Assembly (NCBI RefSeq): GCF_030499535.1 | Contig: NZ_JASTLB010000004.1 | Location: 186,001 to 250,000 of the forward strand | Direction of reading: 5' to 3' | Source: Streptomyces sp. TG1A-8 | GTDB taxonomy: Bacteria; Actinomycetota; Actinomycetes; Streptomycetales; Streptomycetaceae | DNA length: 64,000 nt | Shown here: piece by piece, positions 29,221 to 37,209 of the stretch | Layout: each line of letters begins with the position of its first letter | How positions within the stretch are numbered: the stretch's first letter is position 1 | Notes under the pieces: model-generated | What the model was told of the DNA's origin: nothing | Seen by the model: the letters and a program-made list of their open reading frames with translations, nothing else | Databases searched by the model: none | Made by a program: the position numbers and the translations under genes

Positions 29221-30225
29221 TCACTGAGCGGGTTCCGCTGCCGCCGTGCGCGGGCCGGGGAGTTCCCAGGCCTGGAGGGCGGCGAAGTCGGCATGGGCTT
29301 GTTCGACGGCTTCGGGGTATGTCTCGCGCTTGGCGTGCTCGGCGAGCGCCCGGTAGATGCTCGCGACCGAGGGGTTCTGTCCCTTGCGCTTGCCGGTGGG
29401 GATGATCAGGTCGAGCTGGATCTGCTCGACGGACTCGCCGCCCGCCCGGCGCCGCAGCACGGTGTGCAGCATGTCCTCGGTGATGACCGGCGGCCGGCCG
29501 CCGTGCTTGCCCTTGCGGGCCGCGGTGTCGAGCCCTTCCAGCGTCGACTCCCGGATGTTCTCCCGCTCGGTCTCCGCCATCGCCGCGAAGAACGCGAACA
29601 GCAGCTTGCCCGGCCCGGTGGGGTCGTAGATGCCGGGCAGGGGCCCGGCGAGCATCTCCAGCACCAGGCCGTGGGCGGTGAGGTGGTCGGCGAGTACGGT
29701 GAGCTCGGCGGCGTCGCGGCCGAGCCGCTTCATCTCGTACACGGTGAAGATGACCCGGCAGTGCGGGGCGTGCGCCTTGACCTCCCGCGCGGTCCGAAGC
29801 GCCTCCTCGAACTTCGGGCGGACCCGCACCCGGGCGCTGATCTTCTCGGCGAAGATCTTGTCGCGGGGGATGCCGTGCTTGCTGAGCGCGTCCAACTGCG
29901 AGTTGAGTTCCTGCCCGAGGGTCGAACACCGCGCGTACCCGATGCGGATGTCCGCGCTCGGTAGGTCCGGGTCGACCGGCGCTGGCGGCGGGCTAGACGG
30001 CCGCCACGGCCGACCCGGCCCGCGGTCCGCCGGGGTCGGCACCCGCAGCGCCTTCTTGAGCCGGAGCACCTTCGTGAAGCGGCGGGTGTGATAAGCGGAG
30101 GCGACCGCGCCGCCGCGCGAGCGGCACGGTGAGCCGGGCTGAGCGTCGCACTTCGGACAGGCGTGCTGTTCGACATCGTCCGCGTCCGAGCGGTCATTCG
30201 AGGAGGGCTGCTGAGGGTCCGTCAT
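29221..30225 (-). CDS. tnpR: Serine resolvase/invertase with N-terminal zinc ribbon
   Basis: The 334-residue protein starts at ATG 30225. Residues about 20-50 form a zinc-ribbon-like segment (ACPKCDAQPGSPCRSRGG, then YHTRR). A Pro-rich linker leads to the resolvase catalytic domain (IRIGYARCSTLGQELNSQL with the nucleophile Ser; YEMKRLGRDAAELTVLADHL; a long helix with ETERENIRESTLEGL) and a C-terminal helix-turn-helix. It should resolve the cointegrates formed by TnpA at the res region just upstream. The zinc ribbon is not part of the classical Tn3 resolvase, which is about 185 residues. Confidence 0.88.
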   Translation of the reverse strand: MTDPQQPSSNDRSDADDVEQHACPKCDAQPGSPCRSRGGAVASAYHTRRFTKVLRLKKALRVPTPADRGPGRPWRPSSPPPAPVDPDLPSADIRIGYARCSTLGQELNSQLDALSKHGIPRDKIFAEKISARVRVRPKFEEALRTAREVKAHAPHCRVIFTVYEMKRLGRDAAELTVLADHLTAHGLVLEMLAGPLPGIYDPTGPGKLLFAFFAAMAETERENIRESTLEGLDTAARKGKHGGRPPVITEDMLHTVLRRRAGGESVEQIQLDLIIPTGKRKGQNPSVASIYRALAEHAKRETYPEAVEQAHADFAALQAWELPGPRTAAAEPAQ

Positions 30226-30439
30226 GGGCCCGGATTTTCGCACAATGCAAGTCTCAGAAGGGGGCCCGTCCCGCTTTTGAGTGAGAACGGGTTCTGTGAG
30301 CGAATCCGGCATCGGCGGGGGCCCGGCGAGCGATTGTCGATCTTGCTCGCGCAAAGGACCGTTTGTGCGAAGTCGAGTTCGTGATCATCAGTGTGGGTCG
30401 TCTCCGTAGACTTGGCCGCCGAACAAAGGAGCGCGGCGA
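30226..30439. promoter_or_regulatory. Putative res site and divergent promoters
   Basis: This 214-bp gap separates the divergent resolvase and FemX-like genes, where Tn3 transposons carry their res site. TTCGCACAA (30237-30245) and TTGTGCGAA (30363-30371) form a 9-bp inverted pair about 120 bases apart, and other CAA/TTG-rich blocks lie between. This fits resolvase subsites, but they cannot be assigned exactly. AAAGGAG at 30425-30431 is the ribosome site of the FemX-like gene. Confidence 0.5.
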
Positions 30440-31561
30440 ATGACGTATGACCTCAAGGTGATCACCCGTGAAGAGCATCTGGCCTTCGTCATGGCCCAGC
30501 CTTCGGTAAGTCACACGCAGGTGCCCTCTTGGGGGGAGGTGAAGCCGGACTGGCGGGCCGAGAGTCTGGGCTGGTTCGACGAGGAGGACCGCCTCGTGGG
30601 GGCCGGGCTGGTGCTGTTGCGGCCGCTGCCGAAGACGAAGCGGTACCTCGCCTACTTGCCTGAGGGACCGGTGATCGAGTGGGCAGCGCCGGACATCGAG
30701 CAGTGGCTGAAGCCTATGCTCGCCCACTTGAAGGAGCAGGGCGCCTTCTCGGTGAAGATGGGGCCGCCTGTCGTGGCTCGCCGGTGGAGTGCTGAGGCGG
30801 TCAAGGCCGCGATCGCGGACCCGCAAGCCCGGCGGCTGCGGGACGCGGAGGCCACCGCGCATGAGCCGCGTGCTTTCGACCTTGCCGACCGGCTGCGCCG
30901 GATGGGCTGGCAGCAGACCGAGCCCGGCGGCGAGGACGGCTTCGCCGCGGGCCAGCCCCAGTATGCGTTTCAGGTCCCCTTTGCAGGCCGGTCCCTAGAG
31001 GAGATCAGGCGGGGCCTCAACCAGCAGTGGCGTCGCAACATCAAGAAGGCGGAGAAGGCCGGTGTCAAGGTTGTCCAGGGTAGATACGAGGACCTGACCG
31101 TCTTCCACGCGATCTACACCGAGACTGCCGAGCGCGACCGATTCATCCCTCGTCCGCTGGGCTACTTCCAGCGGATGTGGAACGCGCTGAGGGCCGAGCA
31201 CCCCGACCGCATGCGTCTCTACCTCGCCTCCCACGAGGGCGAGGTGCTCGCGGCCGCCACGATGATCACTGTTGGCGAGCACGTCTGGTACTCCTACGGC
31301 GCCTCCACCAGCCGTAAGCGCGAGGTTCAGCCGAACAACGCCATCCAGTGGCAGATGATGTGCGACGCGCATGAACTCGGTGCCGGCGTCTACGACTTCC
31401 GCGGTATCACGGACACCCTGGAGGAGAGCAACCACCTGCTGGGACTGCTCCGCTTCAAGGTGGGCAGCGGAGGCGAGGCGATCGAGTACCTCGGCGAGTG
31501 GGACTACCCGCTCAACAAGGTCCTGCACAAGGCCCTGGATCTCTACATGTCACGTCGTTAG
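30440..31561 (+). CDS. FemABX-family aminoacyltransferase (FemX/VanK-like)
   Basis: The 373-residue cytoplasmic protein has the duplicated GNAT-like fold of Fem enzymes. Typical segments are VPSWGEVKPDWRAESLGW, RRGLNQQWRRNIKKAEKAGV with YEDLTVFHAIYTETAERDRF, and the ending YDFRGITDTLEESNHLLGLLRFKVGSG. Fem proteins transfer an amino acid from aminoacyl-tRNA to the peptidoglycan stem peptide. In Streptomyces the chromosomal FemX adds the bridging Gly, and the related VanK does so on D-Ala-D-Lac precursors in vancomycin resistance. Here the gene is transposon cargo with its own ribosome site and terminator. It could change wall cross-bridges or support resistance to a wall-active agent; neither is shown. 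Confidence 0.85.
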   Translation: MTYDLKVITREEHLAFVMAQPSVSHTQVPSWGEVKPDWRAESLGWFDEEDRLVGAGLVLLRPLPKTKRYLAYLPEGPVIEWAAPDIEQWLKPMLAHLKEQGAFSVKMGPPVVARRWSAEAVKAAIADPQARRLRDAEATAHEPRAFDLADRLRRMGWQQTEPGGEDGFAAGQPQYAFQVPFAGRSLEEIRRGLNQQWRRNIKKAEKAGVKVVQGRYEDLTVFHAIYTETAERDRFIPRPLGYFQRMWNALRAEHPDRMRLYLASHEGEVLAAATMITVGEHVWYSYGASTSRKREVQPNNAIQWQMMCDAHELGAGVYDFRGITDTLEESNHLLGLLRFKVGSGGEAIEYLGEWDYPLNKVLHKALDLYMSRR

Positions 31562-31710
31562 GTTCTGTCCTTCGGTCCGGGGCCGGGACAGCTCTTGTCG
31601 GAGGGCTCCGCCCTCGTCAGGGGCGGGTTCCACACCAGACTGGATCCCCCACGTCGACGAGGTCGGACTGCTGGTCCGGATTGGCGAAGCCCTCGATGCG
31701 CTTCCCGAAG

Positions 31711-31749
31711 GGGCGGTCCGGAGCCATCGCAACTGGCTCCGGACCGCCC
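31711..31749. terminator. Bidirectional terminator between femX-like gene and tnpA
   Basis: GGGCGGTCCGGAGCCA (31711-31726) and TGGCTCCGGACCGCCC (31734-31749) are perfect 16-bp complements with a 7-nt loop, lying between two convergent genes. Confidence 0.85.
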
Positions 31750-31770
31750 TTCGACTGTACGGGCCTTGCG

Positions 31771-34700
31771 CTACTCGTCCTCGCTGTCTCCGGTCTCGTC
31801 GCCGCTGTGCGGGTCGCGTAGCGGCCGCAGGCCTGGTGCTGACGGTCGGGTGAAGGCGTAACGGCCCAGGAAGTTGATGTGGTCGAACTGGAGCGGGGAG
31901 AGCCGGGCGAGCAGGTCATCGGTGACGGGGAAGCCGTCGGCGGCCAGCTGCTTGACGGCGGCGTCGATGTAGAGGCTGTTGAACAGCACCACCGCGTTCA
32001 GGGCCAGGCCGAGTGCGCCGAGCTGGTCCTCCATGCCTTCGCGGTAGTGCTGGCGCAGTTCGCCGCGCTGTCCGAAGAAAATCTTGCGGACGAGGCGGTG
32101 GCGGGCCTCGGTGACGTTGAGCTGGGCGCCGATCATCCGCCGGTATCCCTCGTCGGAGACGAACTGGAGCAGGTGCAGGGTCTTGAAGATCCGTCCGTAA
32201 TGGGCGAACGCGTCGCCCAGGCCAGTCGGCTTGCCGTCCCGGGAGAGCATGCGGATCAGGTCGTGGCCCCGGACCTCGCCCAGGGTCAGAGAGCCCGCCA
32301 CACGAAGCATATCGCCCCAGTGGGCGCGGATCCGGTCCAGGCGGATGATGTGGTTCGAGGCTGGCTGGAGCGGCCCGTAGTCGGCGGCGGTGTTGGTCCG
32401 CCATAGCCGGGCGTCGGAGATGTCGGCGATTCTCGGCGAGAACTGGTAGCCGCAGATCGCGAACAGGCCGAAGACGATGTCGGAGTACGACGCGGTGTCG
32501 GTGATGACGGTCTCCGGCTTCGGTCCGCCGTCGCGGGCGTGGATGGCGTCCAGGATGAACAGCGAGTCGCGCAGCGTGCCCGGCACGACCACTCCGCCCA
32601 GCCCCATCACCTGGTCGTTGACTACGTTCAGCCAGGTGGCGCCCTTGTGCCGCAGGCCGAAGTAGCGGGGATTCGAGCCCGCGTAGAGCGTCTGCACGGG
32701 GACGGTGAACCGGACGCCGTCGGCGGAGGCGACCAGGCCGCCGCCCCACGCCCTCACGACGTCAATTTTTACCTGTGCCTCGATGAACAAGCCGTTGGCC
32801 GCCGAGATGTTCTCCGCCCGGAAGTAGCCCTGGTCGACCTGGACCAGGCGGCCTCGTGTGAGCGCCGGGACGTCCGGCTTCATGACCGGTGTCATCCCGA
32901 CGTTGCACGCCTCGCTCAGCAGCACCGCGCACAGGCTGGTGGTGAAGCCTTCCATGCTGGAGTCGGCACCGGAGATGTGCGTGAACGCGTCCGCCATCCC
33001 AGTCAGCTCGGCAACCTCCAGCAGCAGCTCGGGGAAGTCGACCTTCGGCAGCATGCCGTTGACCAGCTGCCGGAACGGCGGCATGAGCTTGGGCTCCTCG
33101 GCCTTGCCGAGCTTGGCCAGCTTCAGCTTCCCGCCAACGACTTCCAGCGCGGTGTTGCCCGGCAGCCCGGTGGCGATCTGGACGTACGCGGCATGCAGGG
33201 CGGAGGCGAGTTCCGCGAGGTGTCCGGCCGGTTCGCTCTCCAGTCCGAGCGCGGTAAGCACCTTGGGCTCGGCGGCCGCCCACTTCTCCCCGGCCAGCAG
33301 CTTGGCGCGGGGGTTGCCCCAGCGGTCGCCGTCCTTGGCGAACACGTCCCGCCGGCGCAGGGAGCGGTGCAGGTGCTCCAGGACACAGAACGAGTACGCG
33401 GCCTTGTCGACCACGCCTTGCGGCAGATTGGGATTGGCGAACACCAGCCGCCGCCACGAGCCCGTCACCAGCTCCGTGGAGACCTCCTCAGCGCCCACCT
33501 TCTTGCGGCCGATCAGGCCCGGCAGCTGCTTGAGGGCCTTCACGACCGGGGCGCCGGCCTCAACCGCGCCGAAATCAATGACCTCGACCAGGAGGCGGAT
33601 GAAGCCGCGCACGGTGCCGTAGCGGACAATCAGCTCAGCCCGCCACTCCGCGTCGTCGTCCCCGTCGGTGTCCGGGACCACCGCGGCGATCGTGGCGAGC
33701 GCGTCGGCCAGCTGCTCGCGTGGCACGACCTGCTCGATCGCCGACCACGCATCGACGACGGAGACGAGTTCGCCGGTGTCGGTCGCGGGCGGTGTCGTCA
33801 TCAGCACGTCGACAGCCGCGGCGACCTTCTTCGCGGCCTTGCGCAACTGAGGAAGGGCCCTGAGCTTGGCGTCGTTTCCCATGCGCTCGGCCTTCGCGAG
33901 CAGTCTGGTGGCCATCAGCGCGTGCAGCAGGTCGAGCGCGTCGTCGACCGTCGCGGTCTCCAAGTGCCGCACGGTCGCCAGCAGAGTGGCGGTCTGCCGG
34001 GTGACCTCCAAGCGTTTGAGCGTCGGCTCCTTCGAGGTCAGCCCGTAGCGGGCCAGCCCGGTCATCCGAGCGGCCGGTACCCGCCCGGCGTCGACTGCGC
34101 CGGCCCCCAAGCCCCGCACCTCACGGGCTCGGTCCAGGGCCAGCTGCATGGCCTTGCCCGACACCTTCATCGGCCCCAGCCGCAACCGCTCCAGCTCCGA
34201 CACCCGCTTCTTCTCGGGCACTTCGAGCAACCTGGCCATCTCGGTGCGCAGGTCGTACGGCACCGCCTCGTACAGCGCGGCGTGCAGCCGGTCGTTCTCC
34301 TCCTGGCGGACCGCAGCCACCATCCGGGCCAGCGTCGTAACCCCGGGCAGCAGCACCCGGTTGTTGACCAACCACACCACCGCCCGGTCGAACAACGCGC
34401 GCGGCCCCTCCAGCGACGACCACACCCGCGCCGCCAGGAACTCCCGCAGCTCCTCCTCGCCCGCAGCGAAGTCCCGATACCCGTACTCGTCGCGGATCTC
34501 CCACGCGTGCTCGTACGCCGTCTGCGAGCGCGTCCCGTACTCGGCGAAGTGCGCGTCATCGATACCGAGCTGCTCGGCGACGAACCGCACCACAGAGGCC
34601 GGGACCGCTGTGGGATCCTCAGTCAGGAAGGTACCGAGCATCCGCACCGTGCCCCACTGCACCGCCCATCCCAACCGCGTCGCCGGACGGCGCTTCACCC

Positions 34701-34821
34701 GCGCCAGACCCAGGGCCCTGGTGTCCAGGCGGAAGAACTGTTCCAGCTCGCCGGGCGACAGCTCCATGGCGAACCGCCCATAGCGGGCTTCTTGCTCGGC
34801 AGACAGGTACTCAACAGGCAT
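31771..34821 (-). CDS. tnpA: Tn3-family transposase TnpA (full length)
   Basis: The 1,016-residue protein has the size of complete TnpA proteins. The N-terminal DUF4158-type region (YLSAEQEARYGRFAMELSPG onward) binds the inverted repeats. The C-terminal DDE domain shows FTHISGADSSMEG, LPVSTGLF-type FIEAQVKIDVVRAWGGG, TDTASYSDIVFGLFAICGYQ (catalytic Asp) and GQRGELRQHYREGMEDQLGALGLALNAVVLFNS with the catalytic Glu. No frameshift or stop is present. It ends next to the shared terminator, and its start lies 100 bases from the right inverted repeat. Confidence 0.95.
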   Translation of the reverse strand: MPVEYLSAEQEARYGRFAMELSPGELEQFFRLDTRALGLARVKRRPATRLGWAVQWGTVRMLGTFLTEDPTAVPASVVRFVAEQLGIDDAHFAEYGTRSQTAYEHAWEIRDEYGYRDFAAGEEELREFLAARVWSSLEGPRALFDRAVVWLVNNRVLLPGVTTLARMVAAVRQEENDRLHAALYEAVPYDLRTEMARLLEVPEKKRVSELERLRLGPMKVSGKAMQLALDRAREVRGLGAGAVDAGRVPAARMTGLARYGLTSKEPTLKRLEVTRQTATLLATVRHLETATVDDALDLLHALMATRLLAKAERMGNDAKLRALPQLRKAAKKVAAAVDVLMTTPPATDTGELVSVVDAWSAIEQVVPREQLADALATIAAVVPDTDGDDDAEWRAELIVRYGTVRGFIRLLVEVIDFGAVEAGAPVVKALKQLPGLIGRKKVGAEEVSTELVTGSWRRLVFANPNLPQGVVDKAAYSFCVLEHLHRSLRRRDVFAKDGDRWGNPRAKLLAGEKWAAAEPKVLTALGLESEPAGHLAELASALHAAYVQIATGLPGNTALEVVGGKLKLAKLGKAEEPKLMPPFRQLVNGMLPKVDFPELLLEVAELTGMADAFTHISGADSSMEGFTTSLCAVLLSEACNVGMTPVMKPDVPALTRGRLVQVDQGYFRAENISAANGLFIEAQVKIDVVRAWGGGLVASADGVRFTVPVQTLYAGSNPRYFGLRHKGATWLNVVNDQVMGLGGVVVPGTLRDSLFILDAIHARDGGPKPETVITDTASYSDIVFGLFAICGYQFSPRIADISDARLWRTNTAADYGPLQPASNHIIRLDRIRAHWGDMLRVAGSLTLGEVRGHDLIRMLSRDGKPTGLGDAFAHYGRIFKTLHLLQFVSDEGYRRMIGAQLNVTEARHRLVRKIFFGQRGELRQHYREGMEDQLGALGLALNAVVLFNSLYIDAAVKQLAADGFPVTDDLLARLSPLQFDHINFLGRYAFTRPSAPGLRPLRDPHSGDETGDSEDE

Positions 34822-34921
34822 GCCGAGGACCGTAGAGCCCGCTGACCAGGCGAAACGGGCCTGTCACCGAACCGGAATCAAGATCGCCCTGCTACCGCTA
34901 ATTTCCGTTCGGATACTCCCC

Positions 34922-35043
34922 GAGGGCCTTGCCCGCTGCCAGCCCCTCGACGCCGCTCAGGGCACCCCGGCGGTCCCGGCACAGCGCAAGGCCCGCCGCG
35001 AGTACGAGAACCGCGTCACCACTCTCGGAACTCCGGCCTGACC
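34922..35043 (+). pseudogene. Unidentified gene tail beyond the Tn3 right end
   Basis: A frame open from inside the transposon end reads EGLARCQPLDAAQGTPAVPA, then KARREYENRVTTLGTPA, and stops at about 35041. The basic C-terminal segment looks coded rather than random, but I do not recognise the protein. It may be the tail of the gene into which the transposon landed. Confidence 0.3.
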
Positions 35044-35076
35044 AAGATCACCGGCTTAGCGTTAACCGCTGTACCG

Positions 35077-35605
35077 ATGTTCCCCGAGGCCGAACTCTGC
35101 ATCAGAGGATGAGATCACCGAGGATCTGTTGTTGCCGCTCTTTCGACAACTAGGGTTCCAGCGCATCACCGCAGCAGGGCACCGCGACAAGGCCTTGGAG
35201 TACGGCAAGGGCGTGTGGATGAAATACATCCTTCCCACCACTCACGTCCTATACTTCGGGATTCAGGTGAAGAAGGGAAAGCTCGACGCGTCAGGCGTCA
35301 GCAGGAGTGGAAATGCCAATGTGGCCGAGATCTTGAACCAGGTCACCATGATGATCGGTCACGAGATCTTCGACCCCGAAATCGGCAAGCGCGTACTAGT
35401 AGATCACGCCTACATCATCGCTGGTGGAGAGATTACTAAGGCCGCGCGAAACTGGCTCGGCAACGCGCTTGATGCTTCTCAGCGAAGGTCTGTGATCTTC
35501 ATGGATAGGGACGACATCTTGAACTTGTATGTCGTCAACGGGCAGGCCGTACCGGAGTTGCGCAGCAGGCGCCGCGCCCCGTCGTCATCCACTCCGCCGT
35601 TCTGA
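35077..35605 (+). CDS. Putative PD-(D/E)XK-type nuclease, possibly frameshifted near its start
   Basis: From about 35105 the frame reads EDEITEDLLLPLFRQLGFQR, then ALEYGKGVWMKY, LYFGIQVKKGKLD, NVAEILNQVTMMIGHEIFDPE and SVIFMDRDDIL. The Glu of EYGK, a hydrophobic strand and the QVKKGK motif fit a restriction-endonuclease-like fold. No good start codon exists in this frame; TTG 35129 is weak. ATG 35077 (MFPEAELC) lies one frame off, so a one-base indel near 35100 may have broken the gene. It could act in defence together with the kinase/AIPR pair downstream on the other strand. The function is inferred from fold-like motifs only. Confidence 0.55.
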
Positions 35606-35799
35606 GTCTGCCCCGACAGCCAAGCGGCAACCCGCACAGCTCGCTGCGCTGACGTCGCCGCACCCTCTCACGGAAGACTTGGCCCGGAGATACAACCAGG
35701 CCTGACAGTTCTCAATCGCTCAGGAGAGGATCTCGCCGACTCGCAGATAGCAGTGCCCCATCTCACTAGCGTGATTACGTGTTTCGGGCGATTACCTAG

Positions 35800-37209
35800 T
35801 CAGCTGGAGCGGTGATTGCGCAGTCGCTGCCGAAGCGCAACGAGGGCCTTGTGGACTGGAGCTGTTGCCTCGGCATCGCGCCCGTAGACCCTCACCATGT
35901 CGTCGTACAACTGCGCCAACGCACGTGCGGCCTCATCCAGGCGCTCAACCGCCAGAAGCAGCAATGCCACATGCTGGCGTATCTCAAGCACCACGTGATC
36001 GGTGTCGCCACGTGTCGGCTGCAGGTCGTCCCGAACGTCCTGGAACCGCTCCAGCGCCGCCTCCTGCTCTCCTCGCGCTGCCAGACATTGGGCTGCGCGA
36101 ATGCGGCAGTGGAGCGCAGGCTGGTCAATCGTGCGGCCGAGTTCCTGGGCCACGCTCTCGTACTGCGCGAAGGCCTCAAGAACCCGCCCTGCATCATACA
36201 GGGCGTCAGCTCTGCGGACTCGTTCGCCAACTCCCCCGTTGGCTCCGCCGGTCTCGTGTCCCCCGCGTGGTGGAGAGGCCGAAAACGCGTCGACACGCAG
36301 GCCGGGAGGCAAGGACCGTACCGGCTCAATCAAGGGCGGAAAGCCCGGGTCCTCTAGGTGGGCGAAGCCGGCGGGTGGCAGGACCTCGGCCAGTTGCTTG
36401 AGCACCTCCTCCACACTCGGCCGCCCATCAGCGTGTTTCGTCAGCATCGCCGACGCCAGGCTGCACAGCCTCGGATCGACGTCCGGCCGGAGCTCGCGAA
36501 GCGAGGGTGGGTCCTCGTGTACGTGCGCATACAGCAGATACACCGGCTCACCGACGAAGGGCGTTATGCCAGCGATCAATTCATGAAGCAGCACACCGAG
36601 TCCGTACACGTCGGTGCGAACGCTGCCAGGCGTCCCCAGGGCCTGCTCGGGAGACATGTATGCCGGAGTTCCTAGAGGCTGATTCCCCCTGGTGATGCGG
36701 GGAGCGTTGGGGCCTAGGTCGCGGGCCAGCCCAAGGTCGAGAAGTATGACCTTGCCGTCGACGCCCAGCGTGATGTTGTCGGGTTTGATATCGCGGTGGA
36801 TGATCGAGAACTGGTGAAGGTGCTCGACCGTCACACACAGATGCGTCATCAGGCAGGCGATCCACTGGTCTGACGGCCGACGTGAAAACTTCATGACCTT
36901 GGTCAAGCTCGTCCCTTGCACCAGTTCCATGACGATGTACGCGTCCCCGGTGGTCTCGTCAAAGCCAGCGTCGTACACCCGGGCAAGTCCGGAGCACGAG
37001 AACCGTGCGCCAATCTGCGCTTCACGCTGGAAACGCGCCACCATCTGCTCGGCATCGGACCGGTCTTCTAACAGGTCCTGACGGATCAGCTTGACGGCGA
37101 CATCGCGTTCCAACGTGCTGTCTCGTGCGAGGAGGACCAGCCCCATCCCCCCGCGGCCGAGCGTAGAGCGCAGCTCGTACCGTTTGCCGATAGTCCGTCG
37201 CTCATACAC
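35800..37209 (-). CDS. Cytosolic Ser/Thr protein kinase with C-terminal helical repeats
   Basis: Starting at GTG 37209, which overlaps the upstream stop by eight bases, this 469-residue protein has a complete Hanks-type kinase domain: LGRGGMGLV, VAVK (Lys40), HRDIKPDN (Asp140), DLG (Asp158, instead of DFG), GTPAYMSPEQ and DVYGLGVLL. The C-terminal 160 residues are Ala/Leu-rich helices resembling TPR units (RADALYDAGRVLEAFAQYES, then CRIRAAQCLAARGEQEAALER). There is no transmembrane helix or PASTA domain, unlike PknB-type receptors. Overlap with the AIPR gene implies coupled translation and a shared task, most plausibly defence. Confidence 0.88.
   Translation of the reverse strand: MYERRTIGKRYELRSTLGRGGMGLVLLARDSTLERDVAVKLIRQDLLEDRSDAEQMVARFQREAQIGARFSCSGLARVYDAGFDETTGDAYIVMELVQGTSLTKVMKFSRRPSDQWIACLMTHLCVTVEHLHQFSIIHRDIKPDNITLGVDGKVILLDLGLARDLGPNAPRITRGNQPLGTPAYMSPEQALGTPGSVRTDVYGLGVLLHELIAGITPFVGEPVYLLYAHVHEDPPSLRELRPDVDPRLCSLASAMLTKHADGRPSVEEVLKQLAEVLPPAGFAHLEDPGFPPLIEPVRSLPPGLRVDAFSASPPRGGHETGGANGGVGERVRRADALYDAGRVLEAFAQYESVAQELGRTIDQPALHCRIRAAQCLAARGEQEAALERFQDVRDDLQPTRGDTDHVVLEIRQHVALLLLAVERLDEAARALAQLYDDMVRVYGRDAEATAPVHKALVALRQRLRNHRSS

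Larger units (their letters stand above)
29172..34921. mobile_element. Tn3-family transposon with a FemX-like cargo gene
   Basis: GGGGAGTATCCGAACGGAAA at 29172 recurs inverted at 34902-34921, and the match continues inward through ATTAGCGGTAGC, 32 bp in all. Inside, in order, are a serine resolvase (minus), a putative res region, a FemX-like gene (plus), a terminator and a full-length TnpA (minus). The total length is 5,750 bp. The 5-bp flanks are CCCTC and GAGGG, which are complementary rather than a direct repeat, so the element has been through a rearrangement or its repeats extend seven bases further. All transposition genes look intact. Confidence 0.92.

Noticed and set aside
743..31561. 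The VanZ-like and FemX-like genes as parts of one glycopeptide-resistance cluster
   Set aside because: They are 28 kb apart, on separate segments bounded by IS elements, with no vanHAX or vanRS genes in the window.
32539..34845. A 768-codon plus-strand frame opposite the Tn3 transposase
   Set aside because: The minus strand encodes an unmistakable full-length TnpA; the plus frame is its compositional shadow.
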